DNA from: a virus
IMG/VR virus record: IMGVR_UViG_3300018962_000001
Coordinates: 62,001 to 126,000 of that record
DNA length: 64,000 nt
Reading direction: 5' to 3' (one strand)
This document shows, one piece after another, positions 17,749 to 26,133 of this stretch. Both the position numbers and the translations under genes were made by a program. The notes beneath the pieces are model-generated. The model saw nothing but the letters and a program-made list of their open reading frames with translations, made no database searches and was not told the DNA's origin. Position 1 is the first letter of the stretch. Every line of letters begins with the position of its first letter.

Positions 17749-18044
17749 CCAATCCGCGGGATCGTCGAATCGAGTGGGAACGTGAACCCTATACGCTAGG
17801 ATCGACTGATCCTGATCGTATTCGTGAGATCCTGGCGCTGATGATTGGCAGCGGTCTCGGTCATGTGATCGCCCAGTTTGATGTTGGGGACCATGCCGCT
17901 GCCTATCCGAGTGTCCTGGTGATCCGGGTTCAAGTAACCCCGGAGCCTATCACCGATCCAAGCACGCAGGAATTCCTGGGGACCTTGCCCACCATTCGGA
18001 TTTCCGTTACCGCCCTGCCAACGCTGCTGCCAGACCTTGGCTAA
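17745..18044 (+). CDS. hypothetical protein
   Basis: A 99-residue protein coupled by ATGA to the membrane protein. Beta-rich second half. No family recognised. Confidence 0.6.
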   Translation: MTNPRDRRIEWEREPYTLGSTDPDRIREILALMIGSGLGHVIAQFDVGDHAAAYPSVLVIRVQVTPEPITDPSTQEFLGTLPTIRISVTALPTLLPDLG

Positions 18045-18049
18045 TACCC

Positions 18050-18078
18050 TTGACGTGCGCGCCGTGATGCGATAAGAT
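18050..18078 (+). promoter_or_regulatory. sigma70-type promoter with GCGC motif
   Basis: TTGACG at 18050, 17-base spacer beginning TGCGCGC and ending ATGCGA, TAAGAT at 18073. Confidence 0.8.
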
Positions 18079-18100
18079 GGGCAGAGGCAAGGAGCACAAA

Positions 18101-18445
18101 ATGGGACAGGGAAATGAGATCGCCCAGGAGACGTGGACACAGATCCCGCTCCGCACCAAGATAGCAGTCGGGGCACTCGCGCGTGAAGCGGTCGCGAACG
18201 GTCGGACGCTGTGGATTCGGGTACGGATTCGGCGCGGTGCGACCCATAAAATCAAGATTACGCTCGCTGGCAACGACACCTATTGCTTGGAGCTGCACCG
18301 TATCCTCGCGCTGCACGAGTGGACCCCGGACGGACCGCTCTCCGAAGTGATCACCACTGTTGACGACATCTATTTCGATATGTTGGGGCCAATGATTGAA
18401 CAGCTCTGTTTCCCCAGGCAGGAGACGATCTATGCAGATCGGTGA
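18101..18445 (+). CDS. hypothetical protein
   Basis: A 114-residue protein. CAAGGAGCA lies 7 bases before the ATG at 18101. No family recognised. Confidence 0.65.
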   Translation: MGQGNEIAQETWTQIPLRTKIAVGALAREAVANGRTLWIRVRIRRGATHKIKITLAGNDTYCLELHRILALHEWTPDGPLSEVITTVDDIYFDMLGPMIEQLCFPRQETIYADR

Positions 18446-18686
18446 CTCAGTGCAATGGACCGCAGGCGGCCAGTCGCGCAGGGTGCTTTCGCTGCGCCTC
18501 CGCACAGGCCGGTTGGTACAGATCGATGGGACGGACGGGATCGTGGAAACTAGCCGCAATCGCTTTGCGCGTGTCCCGCTGGCCGATCTGCAACCGGATG
18601 GGGCCACCAGCACGCTGGAATCGGTCGTGACCGCCCTACGTACGGCCCACCAAAAGGATGCTGGTGATGACTCTCCAGAGGCGTGA
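18432..18686 (+). CDS. hypothetical protein
   Basis: An 84-residue protein beginning with a beta-barrel-like stretch (GDSVQW, then RTGRLVQID). Overlaps its upstream neighbour by 14 bases with CAGGAG inside it. Confidence 0.6.
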   Translation: MQIGDSVQWTAGGQSRRVLSLRLRTGRLVQIDGTDGIVETSRNRFARVPLADLQPDGATSTLESVVTALRTAHQKDAGDDSPEA

Positions 18687-19287
18687 TCGTGCGTTTCTCT
18701 TTACCTCTGTGATGATTCAGGCCATCGAGCAGGTCGATCATCCCAAAACACAAACGCGGCGTGTCGTGTCTGCGGCGGGAACGCCGATTGCGCAGGTCGG
18801 GGATCTCGGATGGATACGTGAAACCTGGGCGACCCTTGCACAGTATGATTCCCTTCCCCCGTCACAGATCCCGCTGCACGACCGTCCGCCAAGCCTGGTC
18901 TATGGAGCCTGGACGGGCGCGGCACGCGACATCGAGTGGCGGGGGCGGTGGCGATCTGGGCGATTTATGCCGAAATGGGCGGCACGCATCTGGATTGAGG
19001 TTCTGGGCGTTCGCCAGGAGTATCTGCATGACATCTCCGAAGCCGACTGTCTGGCCGAAACAGGCGCGGTGCCTGTCTGGCCTGGGCCTGGACCAGAACC
19101 GTATCGTCGCAATATCCGTGGCGTGTTTGCCAGTTTGTGGGATGTGATCAACGGCCAGCGCGCTCCCTGGGACAGTAACCCCCTGGTATGGGTGGTGACC
19201 TTCCGTCGATTATCGCAGGAGGAGACCGATGTCCACCGATTCCGTGCCTTCGCCGATGCCAAACGACGACTCGCCCGCGCCGCCTGA
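18667..19287 (+). CDS. ASCH-like phage protein
   Basis: A 206-residue protein with the pattern of a widespread phage family: an early KTQTRRVV, then GDLGWIRETW, a central FMPKWAARIWIEVLGVR, an EADCLAETG stretch, and a closing SLWDVINGQRAPWDSNPLVW. Members contain an ASCH fold, a beta-barrel thought to bind RNA. The biological role in phages is unsettled. Confidence 0.7.
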   Translation: MTLQRRDRAFLFTSVMIQAIEQVDHPKTQTRRVVSAAGTPIAQVGDLGWIRETWATLAQYDSLPPSQIPLHDRPPSLVYGAWTGAARDIEWRGRWRSGRFMPKWAARIWIEVLGVRQEYLHDISEADCLAETGAVPVWPGPGPEPYRRNIRGVFASLWDVINGQRAPWDSNPLVWVVTFRRLSQEETDVHRFRAFADAKRRLARAA

Positions 19288-19507
19288 TCGTTCTCTGCCG
19301 CCGATCGACCATGCGCGCTATGCGCTATGGCGATTCGAGCAGTGGTGCGCCGATCAAGGAAGCTACCGTGACATCGACGAGAAAGTTGCGCGTGGCGACT
19401 TAACGCCACCACCGGAGATCTGGCCGCCGGAAAATCTGGCGGCGATGCGGGCCGCCTACGCCCGCCTGCGGGCCGCCGAGGAAGGATCGGTATATGAGCG
19501 TGAGTGA
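19229..19507 (+). CDS. hypothetical protein
   Basis: A 92-residue protein overlapping the previous gene by 59 bases; the good CAGGAGGAG site 4 bases before the ATG supports the start. Proline-rich N-terminus, helical C-terminus. Confidence 0.6.
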   Translation: MSTDSVPSPMPNDDSPAPPDRSLPPIDHARYALWRFEQWCADQGSYRDIDEKVARGDLTPPPEIWPPENLAAMRAAYARLRAAEEGSVYERE

Positions 19508-19847
19508 TGCCTTTGGCCCCGTGGATGCCGTGAATCGGGCGATTGTTGCGGCGAATACCTGGGGCCATCTCGCGCCGGAACCACGACGCCCCTATCCGGG
19601 CTATATCGTGTTTACGTACGGCCAGTGGGGCGATATTATCCCGATCGATGCCGCCTTTGTAGGCTTGCCGGATTCGCCGTGGTTCTACGACGATCTGTGC
19701 TCGTTTATTGACGACCGTGCCGTGACTCGCGGCACGATCTATCGCTTTGATGGGTCGTATATGAAATATAAGAACGGGAAGGGCTGCTTTCGCGGAACGA
19801 TCCGAACGCTCGTATGGGAGGATCATGATCCAGTTCTTTCCAAGTGA
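19494..19847 (+). CDS. hypothetical protein
   Basis: A 117-residue alpha/beta protein overlapping its upstream neighbour by 14 bases. No family recognised. Confidence 0.6.
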   Translation: MSVSDAFGPVDAVNRAIVAANTWGHLAPEPRRPYPGYIVFTYGQWGDIIPIDAAFVGLPDSPWFYDDLCSFIDDRAVTRGTIYRFDGSYMKYKNGKGCFRGTIRTLVWEDHDPVLSK

Positions 19848-20139
19848 GGATGAATTCTATGTGTGCCGCCTCACCGATGGTCGGGTGATCAGTGTAATCC
19901 CCCTTACCTTTGGACGGGCACGAGTACATATCAGTCCGCCGTACTGCACCCTGATCTATGATGACGGATGGTGATATGACGACCCACTAGAGGCGGTCGT
20001 CTCTGCGCATAGATGGACCCCAGCGCCGATCGGTACTCCGTATGGGCCGGACAATGAGCCGGTCGGCTGGATGCGGCATTTAGGATTGGCCCGTCGCCGT
20101 CCCGGCGGCGATCCCACCCAGGAGTATATTTTGCCATGA
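19825..20139 (+). pseudogene. gene interrupted by in-frame TGA (or readthrough gene)
   Basis: ATG at 19825, just after GGGAGG, opens 49 codons ending TGG TGA at 19972. The same frame then stays open for 54 more codons and stops at 20137, sharing bases with the ATG of the next gene at 20136, the standard junction in this genome. That placement suggests the longer frame is the ancestral gene. The first part has a strand-rich section (DEFYVCRLTDGRVISVIPL) resembling DUF2442 proteins. It may be a nonsense mutant, a programmed UGA readthrough, or a sequencing error. Confidence 0.55.
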
Positions 20140-20462
20140 CCGAGATTCCTTATCTGCGGCAGCTGGACGCCATTCAGAACCTGTTGGAGGTGACCGCCCG
20201 CCAAACCGACTCGCCAATTCACGAAATTTGTGGAGCCACGAGCGCGTTAGTGCAAGCACATACCCTCCGGTCACGCGCCGCGTTTATTCAGGCCGTCCGT
20301 ACGCACCTGCAAAGTGCGACGGCGGCGACGGCGGCGGCGGATCACACGACGGCTGGATTTCATGCGGCGGCGGCAGGAACATTGGGAGCGTTGGGTATGC
20401 AGCTTTGGCGCGAAAATCCCCCGATTCAGGTGATCCGGGGGGGCGTGAGGTTTGTCGAATGA
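20136..20462 (+). CDS. hypothetical alanine-rich protein
   Basis: A 108-residue helical protein; (CGG)n stretches encode AAA tracts around residues 62-80. CAGGAG precedes the ATG. No family recognised. Confidence 0.6.
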   Translation: MTEIPYLRQLDAIQNLLEVTARQTDSPIHEICGATSALVQAHTLRSRAAFIQAVRTHLQSATAATAAADHTTAGFHAAAAGTLGALGMQLWRENPPIQVIRGGVRFVE

Positions 20463-20776
20463 GTGATCCCCTGGCTCGAAAACGGGCGTTGATCCACATC
20501 CTGATGCTCCTGAATGCCAGTGATACCGACGACCTGACGCCGGAAGGTCAATCGGCACGGGCGGGGATCGCCTGGGCCTTGGGAGAAGCGACCATGATCC
20601 CCACCGAATCGGCGCTCCGGGCGGCATCGCGCGCGCATCTCGATCAGGCCCATGCTGCTGAACGGCGCGGCCTCCTCGCCGACGTTCACTTTTATGCGGC
20701 GGCGGCGGCGGTGCAGCACGAACTCGCTGATCGGGTCTGGCCGCCCCGTTCCGACCTTCCTATCTCCCTTGACTAG
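20459..20776 (+). CDS. hypothetical helical protein
   Basis: A 105-residue protein coupled by ATGA. A (CGG)5 run encodes an alanine tract near residue 83. The promoter at 20769 lies across its stop codon. Confidence 0.6.
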   Translation: MSDPLARKRALIHILMLLNASDTDDLTPEGQSARAGIAWALGEATMIPTESALRAASRAHLDQAHAAERRGLLADVHFYAAAAAVQHELADRVWPPRSDLPISLD

Positions 20777-20797
20777 CGCAGTAATATGCGCTATGAT
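20769..20797 (+). promoter_or_regulatory. sigma70-type promoter with perfect dyad
   Basis: TTGACT at 20769, 17-base spacer, TATGAT at 20792. TAGCGC (20774) and GCGCTA (20788) form a perfect inverted repeat reaching into both hexamers, the clearest copy of the shared operator-like dyad. Confidence 0.88.
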
Positions 20798-20821
20798 ACA
20801 GCTATGCTGGAAGGAGACGGT

Positions 20822-21301
20822 ATGATTCACACGGACCAATGGCGGGCGCGTCGGACGCTGTGCTGGGATGGTACCCCCATTCCCCGTGCGCAGTGGGGCG
20901 GCGATCACTGGAGTGTCCTGGCGTATGTCCATTCTGTGGTTGTCAACGGGGCAGCGATCGAGCCGAGTCGGATGCAAACGAATCCAACGCGCCATCCATT
21001 GCTGCAAGGAGAGGCGCAACGGCGCTCCTTGCTCCCCTACAACCCCGATCACTGCACGCGCCTGATCGACCCTGATGGAGTCGTCACCTATCTGCACGAG
21101 CATGATGACTGGGATTGTCTCGATGAGTTAGAGGACGCAGGGTTGGTGGAGATTGTCTCGCTCATCAACGGCATCGTTCGTCTGACCCCAGATGGGTTTG
21201 CTGTGGCTCAGGCACTGGTGGCACATCGGGGCCAAGGCGGATCATACGCCACCTTCCAGCCGTGGCGTACAGGGGCGGATTCAGCCGTGAGGATTCAGTG
21301 A
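20822..21301 (+). CDS. hypothetical protein
   Basis: A 159-residue protein. GAAGGAGACGG sits before the ATG at 20822; an ATG at 20786 lies inside the promoter and is rejected. The second half (LEDAGLVEI, LTPDGFAVAQAL) looks like a winged-helix end. Confidence 0.6.
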   Translation: MIHTDQWRARRTLCWDGTPIPRAQWGGDHWSVLAYVHSVVVNGAAIEPSRMQTNPTRHPLLQGEAQRRSLLPYNPDHCTRLIDPDGVVTYLHEHDDWDCLDELEDAGLVEIVSLINGIVRLTPDGFAVAQALVAHRGQGGSYATFQPWRTGADSAVRIQ

Positions 21302-21630
21302 TGACCACGCAGGAACGTGACGCGGGAGCGCCGAGAACCTGGCAATCGATTATCCACGCGCATTGGCGGCGTGAGATGACCGAGCGACTTGCGATCTTTC
21401 AAACACAAGCACACCCCGCCGTCTATCGCCAGGTGGTTGCCGATCTTGCGACCTGTACACCGGGTGATGTCGTGTGGGAAGCCATCGATCGCTTTGTTGC
21501 CCATCGTATCGGTGTGGACCCGCGATTTCCCTTGCTCGATCCGCCACGCCACCAGGCCGAGGGCGATTATCTGCATGCCCTGTTGTGGGATGCCATTGAG
21601 CGCCAGATGGAACAGGAGCCTCTATGTTAA
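21301..21630 (+). CDS. hypothetical protein
   Basis: A 109-residue helical protein whose ATG shares an A with the previous TGA. No family recognised. Confidence 0.6.
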   Translation: MTTQERDAGAPRTWQSIIHAHWRREMTERLAIFQTQAHPAVYRQVVADLATCTPGDVVWEAIDRFVAHRIGVDPRFPLLDPPRHQAEGDYLHALLWDAIERQMEQEPLC

Positions 21631-21908
21631 TCCACCTTGATCATCGGTATCTTTGGCTTGATTTTGATCGCATCCGTGAAATTCGGTTTTTTGAGGCCGG
21701 TACTACTGGGCGCACGGAGTCGGGAATCACGATCGAATGGGTAACAACCCAGGGCGTCCTCGACGAACGCCGGGAATATACCTGTTCGCCCGAAGCCCTG
21801 GAGCGCGTCCGGGCGATTCTGGATGCAGTGCAGGCCGCCACTACGGAACCGCTTGTGACCCGAAAGGAGCCGGTATCGACCGTTCGCCGCCACGCCGCCC
21901 GACCATAA
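21624..21908 (+). CDS. hypothetical protein
   Basis: A 94-residue alpha/beta protein (LWLDFDRIREIRFFE at the start). Overlaps the previous gene by 7 bases. No family recognised. Confidence 0.6.
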   Translation: MLIHLDHRYLWLDFDRIREIRFFEAGTTGRTESGITIEWVTTQGVLDERREYTCSPEALERVRAILDAVQAATTEPLVTRKEPVSTVRRHAARP

Positions 21909-22072
21909 CCTACGATCGCGAGGTGCGCCTGTTTCGCCTGGCGTATCGTGATCGCCTGATCGATCTGTTTGTTTCCTATATCGCTGCGGATGAGTACTGG
22001 CAGACTCAGTGTGTGCCTCGGCTCGATTCCAGCGGGGAGCTTCCCTATGACGACGTACCCCCTACCCTTTAA
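21875..22072 (+). CDS. hypothetical protein, uncertain start
   Basis: About 65 codons in a frame that overlaps the end of the previous gene. AAAGGAGC is followed 5 bases later by ATC at 21875, a rare start; GTG at 21923 is the alternative. The C-terminal 45 residues (VRLFRLAYRDRLIDLFV) look protein-like. The next gene starts inside it. Confidence 0.4.
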   Translation: MDRSPPRRPTITYDREVRLFRLAYRDRLIDLFVSYIAADEYWQTQCVPRLDSSGELPYDDVPPTL

Positions 22073-22463
22073 TACCGCCCGCCATCATCTGCTCGTGCAG
22101 TTGCCGGATGATCAGATTTTCGAGCTGGCCGTGGTCGCCGACTGGTTGGGGACCACGCCCGGCGGCACTACGCCGACGCTCGAAGATTTCATGGAGCGGC
22201 AGTGCCAGGGGCTTGATCGCGACCATGCTCGGCAGGCGGTTCTTGGCTTTCTCCGTACCTGCCTGGCAATGGAGTGCGACGATGCCGCCGGATGCCAGTG
22301 TGCGGTGGTGCAGGCCGAGGTCGAACGCCGGTATGCAGCGCTTGATCCCACGGCGTATCGCACGCCCGCCGTGTACGACGGCCTGCTACTGCCGGACATC
22401 CTGACGTATTTCACAATGGTGGAAGCGTTTGAGGGAACGCATCGGTCGGTCGCAACTGCCTGA
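22047..22463 (+). CDS. hypothetical protein
   Basis: A 138-residue protein with GGGGAG before the ATG. Contains CDDAAGCQC near residue 90, perhaps a metal site. No family recognised. Confidence 0.6.
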   Translation: MTTYPLPFNTARHHLLVQLPDDQIFELAVVADWLGTTPGGTTPTLEDFMERQCQGLDRDHARQAVLGFLRTCLAMECDDAAGCQCAVVQAEVERRYAALDPTAYRTPAVYDGLLLPDILTYFTMVEAFEGTHRSVATA

Positions 22464-22473
22464 GGAGGATGCG

Positions 22474-22728
22474 ATGGAATCGCTTCGTATGACCGGCACG
22501 TGGCCCACTTGGGGAATCATGCTGCCCGTGATTCAGAGCAACATCCCCTATCTCATTCGATCACGTGATCGGGTGCTCATTCTTCAACCGGACGCTGAGG
22601 ACCGGATTCAAGAAGCATGCGATCAGATGCTTTCGTTGCCCGAATTGCCGTTTGATCCGGCATCCGATCTGCTCGCGCTGTGGAGCGATCAGGCGGCGCT
22701 TGAACGCGAGGTGGGCGATGATGGATGA
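22474..22728 (+). CDS. hypothetical protein
   Basis: An 84-residue protein with TGAGGAGGA before the ATG at 22474. No family recognised. Confidence 0.6.
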   Translation: MESLRMTGTWPTWGIMLPVIQSNIPYLIRSRDRVLILQPDAEDRIQEACDQMLSLPELPFDPASDLLALWSDQAALEREVGDDG

Positions 22729-23212
22729 TCTCATGGCCCGCCTTGCCCGCGCCGAAGCGCGCCTTACCCGTGCCGAGTCGGAACTGCGCGCGGCCTATGC
22801 CGCCCATGACTCCGAATGGGGTAAGCCCGGCGATCAGATCGATTGGGCGCGTATGGGCGCGCTCGAATCCTCCGTGCGCGCGCGTGCCCAGCAAGCCGAT
22901 CATTGGCACGCGCGCTATGACGAGCAACGGGCCATCGTGAATCGGTTGCACGCGACCCACCAGATCCTCGGTACCTGCGATTGGGGCGGGTGCGAGGCCC
23001 GCGCGGTCGCGCTTCGCGAGGCCGAGGCGGGGGCCTGGGTCGCCGTATGCCAGGAGCATACAGCGCAAGCAGACGAGCTGCGGGCGATCTATGCGGCCTT
23101 CGGCTGGGAGTATGGTGTTGATGACGTGCGGTGGACGACCGTTGCCCATGTGACCGGCCTCGATCCTGACCGCAGTTCCCCCGTACAGGAGTCCGACCAT
23201 GCCGAGCATTGA
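22721..23212 (+). CDS. coiled-coil hypothetical protein
   Basis: A 163-residue protein. Residues 3-75 are heptad-like and charged, a probable coiled coil, followed by CDWGGCEA near residue 88 and a Trp-rich end. Overlaps its neighbours on both sides. Confidence 0.6.
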   Translation: MDDLMARLARAEARLTRAESELRAAYAAHDSEWGKPGDQIDWARMGALESSVRARAQQADHWHARYDEQRAIVNRLHATHQILGTCDWGGCEARAVALREAEAGAWVAVCQEHTAQADELRAIYAAFGWEYGVDDVRWTTVAHVTGLDPDRSSPVQESDHAEH

Positions 23213-23411
23213 TCAACGGCCCATTGTATTATCGCTGGATCTGGACCAGGCCCTTCGCCTGGTCCTGCTGCTGCGCGCACAAAGTGCCGTGGCGCGTAAC
23301 ACCCCGGACTATCCCCAGGCGCAATCACTGGCGGAGTATGTGGAAGCCCGCTGTGCCGCGACCTTTGGCCCCGGCTTTTTTGGATCACTCAGCGAGGACC
23401 AACCAGCATGA
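23199..23411 (+). CDS. hypothetical protein
   Basis: A 70-residue helical protein with CAGGAG before the ATG and ATGA coupling at its end. No family recognised. Confidence 0.6.
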   Translation: MPSIDQRPIVLSLDLDQALRLVLLLRAQSAVARNTPDYPQAQSLAEYVEARCAATFGPGFFGSLSEDQPA

Positions 23412-23668
23412 CGATGGCTCGCATTGAAGTCACCTATGAAGCCGAGTCCGAGACCGCTACGACCGTGTGGGAAACATACACAATGAAATATCCCACGTGG
23501 TCACGGACCTTTCTTGAGGAGCAGGTCGAACGGATTGCTCAGCGAGGATTCTGGCTAGACACCCTTCCGGCAGACAGCGACTGGTTGGCGGAGTCGGTGC
23601 AGGCACAATTTGTCCCCGCCTGCCGTATTTGGCGGTTGGTGATTCTGATTCCTGCGAGTGCCCCTTGA
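23408..23668 (+). CDS. hypothetical protein
   Basis: An 86-residue protein coupled by ATGA. No family recognised. Its stop overlaps the -35 box at 23665. Confidence 0.6.
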   Translation: MTMARIEVTYEAESETATTVWETYTMKYPTWSRTFLEEQVERIAQRGFWLDTLPADSDWLAESVQAQFVPACRIWRLVILIPASAP

Positions 23669-23693
23669 CAAGCGCTCATTGGCGCGGTAAGAT
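23665..23693 (+). promoter_or_regulatory. sigma70-type promoter with GCGC dyad
   Basis: TTGACA at 23665, 17-base spacer with AGCGC and GGCGC, TAAGAT at 23688. First of two tandem promoters before the sigma-like gene. Confidence 0.8.
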
Positions 23694-23739
23694 GAGTAGA
23701 GCAGGCTGTACGGATTCTGGTATGAGCAGGTCGTGCCCC

Positions 23740-23768
23740 TTGACAGGCTGGGGGGCAATCAGTACGCT
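23740..23768 (+). promoter_or_regulatory. second promoter, without GCGC dyad
   Basis: TTGACA at 23740, 17-base spacer, TACGCT at 23763. It lacks the GCGC half sites, so it should escape whatever reads them. Confidence 0.6.
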
Positions 23769-23794
23769 TGGGAGGTGTCTGTAGGAGGAGATCC

Positions 23795-24178
23795 ATGAGT
23801 ATTATCATGTCACGTGAGTTCAAACACGATCTCACCGCGATGGAACGACTGACTGCCGTTGTCTTAGACGTGCCGACCTTGTTTCATATCCAGCGTCTGA
23901 CTCAGCAGTACGAGTCCGCGCTCCATGAGGCCTTAGAAGCCTTGGGTGCCGATCCGACAACCCGCGCCCACTATGAGATTATCCGGTGGCGCTATGGCTT
24001 TGATGACGGCCAGTGGACCTCGCTGGAAAAGATCGGCAAGGAACGGGGGCCGGTGACCAAGGAGCGTATCCGGCAGGTTGAAGAAAGCGCCCTCAACCGG
24101 CTGCGCCGGGCAATCGGGGCACACCGGCAACATTTGAGTCATGTTCGGGCGCGCGAAGCGGCAGCGGTCGGCTCCTAA
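23795..24178 (+). CDS. sigma70 region-4-like protein
   Basis: A 127-residue protein whose residues 55-110 match sigma70 region 4: a stretch like IIRWRYGFDDGQWTSLEKIG, then VTKERIRQVEESALNRLRR, the helix-turn-helix that reads the -35 element. Regions 1-3 are absent. The rest is helical. It may redirect host RNA polymerase to phage promoters or act as an appropriator. Two promoters precede it, and AGGAGGAG lies before the ATG. Direct recognition of the TTGAC boxes here is inference. Confidence 0.75.
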   Translation: MSIIMSREFKHDLTAMERLTAVVLDVPTLFHIQRLTQQYESALHEALEALGADPTTRAHYEIIRWRYGFDDGQWTSLEKIGKERGPVTKERIRQVEESALNRLRRAIGAHRQHLSHVRAREAAAVGS

Positions 24179-24188
24179 GGAGGGAATC

Positions 24189-24653
24189 GTGGCGGGATTA
24201 ACCCACACGCAGCGCTGTTTGGAGGCGCAGGCCCGGCGGGAACGTCGCCGGACTCGTTGGTTCGATCGGTGGCCGCAGGCATGTCGGACCTGTGAGGCGC
24301 AGACCGAGGGATCGTGGCCGTGCCTGGGTGATCATACCCGCAGTTGTCTGGAAGGGCACTGCTCACCGAGGCACCAGCGCTCGTGTTTATACGCGCTCAC
24401 CTGTCCGCGGTGTGGTCAGGCGGAGGCGCTGCATCCTGAAAATGCGCTGGTGCCGTGCCGGTTTTGTAACTGGCAGGAGGTCGCTATGGACACCGTGAAT
24501 CCAATGGGGTGTCCACCACCGTACGAATGTTGCTGCCGTGTCGCCCGCGCCGCCGCCGCCGAGCAGACCCGTGAGCTCCTCCTGCGCGAACGTGATCGCT
24601 TGGATCAGGAAATTCGCCGCGTCGGGCAGGTCCGTAATCGGATTCGATCATGA
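24189..24653 (+). CDS. cysteine-rich zinc-binding protein
   Basis: A 154-residue protein starting at GTG 24189 after TAAGGAGGG. CRTC, CLGDH, CPRC, CRFC and CCC occur between residues 32 and 118, enough for two or three zinc sites, followed by a charged C-terminal helix. Confidence 0.65.
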   Translation: MAGLTHTQRCLEAQARRERRRTRWFDRWPQACRTCEAQTEGSWPCLGDHTRSCLEGHCSPRHQRSCLYALTCPRCGQAEALHPENALVPCRFCNWQEVAMDTVNPMGCPPPYECCCRVARAAAAEQTRELLLRERDRLDQEIRRVGQVRNRIRS

Positions 24654-24859
24654 TGATCCTGCTGGTGCTGACTCATTTAATCATTGGCGCACTGTGCCTG
24701 GGGTTAGCGCAGTGGTTGTTTCAGAATCGCGCTCAGCGCGGCCCCTGGCAGGGCTGGGGGCTGCCCGTGATTCTGGTCCCGGTGGCGATTATCGTATTTT
24801 TGTCGGCCCTCGGAACCGTGCTGTACGGCGAGTCGTCCTCGTCGCTCGGAATCGACTAG
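24650..24859 (+). CDS. two-span small membrane protein
   Basis: A 69-residue protein with hydrophobic segments at about 2-24 and 37-59, a short polar loop and a polar tail. Size and topology would suit a holin, but no endolysin gene adjoins it, so this stays a guess. Confidence 0.6.
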   Translation: MMILLVLTHLIIGALCLGLAQWLFQNRAQRGPWQGWGLPVILVPVAIIVFLSALGTVLYGESSSSLGID

Positions 24860-24863
24860 ATCC

Positions 24864-25256
24864 ATGTCAAAACGACCCAGACTCACGCCGCTGCGGACGC
24901 GAATCAACATCCAGCTTCCGCGCCGTGGCGATTTTCTGCTGCCCGATGGTCGGCGTCTTGTGTACTGGCGAGAATACCAGTCTCCGCACGTGATTGCCGG
25001 ACGCTTATGGCGGCTGGCGCAGGCGGAAGGATCGGCCCTGGTGATTACCGGATCACTTGATCCGACGCCCACCGGCCCGATCCTGCATCTCAGCATCACT
25101 GGAACCGAGTCGCTCGTCGATTGGCCGACCGTGCTGGCCGTGCGCGACGTACTGGCTCCGCCACCGTTGACACTGATGGTGGCGCTTCCGCGCCCGATCG
25201 ATCTGGAGAAGCACATGCTGCATCTCTTTCAGGTTCCGCCGTGGAGGAAATCATGA
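24864..25256 (+). CDS. hypothetical protein
   Basis: A 130-residue alpha/beta protein with a basic N-terminus. No family recognised. Confidence 0.6.
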   Translation: MSKRPRLTPLRTRINIQLPRRGDFLLPDGRRLVYWREYQSPHVIAGRLWRLAQAEGSALVITGSLDPTPTGPILHLSITGTESLVDWPTVLAVRDVLAPPPLTLMVALPRPIDLEKHMLHLFQVPPWRKS

Positions 25257-25549
25257 CCATGCCCGAAACGCCGCAAGCAACGGTCTTACGCATCGTCGCC
25301 AAGGCGCTGGATGTCGATGCGACCATGATCGATCAGCTGCAAAATCATGCGCAGGATTGTACCTGCGTTCCGTGCCTGCATTTTATGGCCGCCGATCCCG
25401 ATCGGGACCACCATCCCTGTCCCCATCCGCACTGGCCGCCGAACTGCATCTTTTGTAAGGTCGTGCGCGAGGCAGGCATTCCGCCTGCCGATCCGGCGTG
25501 GCTTGCGAAGGTTCTGGCGGTGTATCACCCGGAGGATGGTGATGCCTGA
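25253..25549 (+). CDS. zinc-binding hypothetical protein
   Basis: A 98-residue protein with CTCVPC near residue 39, CPHPH near 60 and CIFC near 68; one or two zinc sites. GGAGGAAATC precedes the ATG. Confidence 0.65.
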   Translation: MTMPETPQATVLRIVAKALDVDATMIDQLQNHAQDCTCVPCLHFMAADPDRDHHPCPHPHWPPNCIFCKVVREAGIPPADPAWLAKVLAVYHPEDGDA

Positions 25550-25907
25550 TCTTGATCCCACCCTGTTTATGACCAATCTTGACACGGCGCTGCTTGCCGC
25601 AGTCCAGGCCATTGTGGATCAAGTGCCGCTGGCCGAGCGCGAGTCCGTCGCCGATCAGACCGCAGACTCCGCGCTCCCCATCGTCCAAACCCTCGTTGGT
25701 GTTGCGATGGTCCTGGAGTCGGTCACGCCGGAGGAATACCCGCAGGCCATGAAGTCCATCACGATGTTTGGTCGTCTCTTGGTGCTGCTAGGCTACATCC
25801 ACGGGCGCGACCTGTGGAATCCATCGAGGAGGAAGGCTGATGACGATGTACGACCGGCATCCAGCGATGCTATTGGAAACCGCCCTGCAAGCGATCCTGT
25901 CGTTTGA
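25542..25907 (+). CDS. hypothetical protein, paralogue of 25840
   Basis: A 121-residue helical protein. LLGYIHGRDLW near residue 83 matches LAGYVHGRT in the next gene, so the pair probably arose by duplication. It overlaps the next gene by 68 bases. Confidence 0.6.
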   Translation: MPDLDPTLFMTNLDTALLAAVQAIVDQVPLAERESVADQTADSALPIVQTLVGVAMVLESVTPEEYPQAMKSITMFGRLLVLLGYIHGRDLWNPSRRKADDDVRPASSDAIGNRPASDPVV

Positions 25908-26133
25908 GGAACGGGGCGCGGTGCTTGATGCGAATCTGCCGGTGCTCACCACCTTTACCGAGCAGATTGATCGTCTGGTCGGGGCTATCCCTGGCCTGGC
26001 GGGCGAGGATCGTCACAAGGTCAGAACTGGCCTGTATATTCTGGCCGAGGATCTGGTGCTGGCCGGATATGTGCATGGCCGGACAGGACACCCGATCTCC
26101 GTTCTGTCGCCATCCGCGAGAGAATCGCGATGA
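25840..26133 (+). CDS. hypothetical protein, paralogue of 25542
   Basis: A 97-residue helical protein; GYVHGR near residue 75 is shared with the gene before. GAGGAGGAAGG lies ahead of the ATG. The overlap with its paralogue suggests one start has slipped during duplication. Confidence 0.6.
   Translation: MTMYDRHPAMLLETALQAILSFEERGAVLDANLPVLTTFTEQIDRLVGAIPGLAGEDRHKVRTGLYILAEDLVLAGYVHGRTGHPISVLSPSARESR

Noticed and set aside
24650-24859. Calling the two-span membrane protein a holin
   Set aside because: Topology fits but no lysis genes adjoin, so the name would be a guess.
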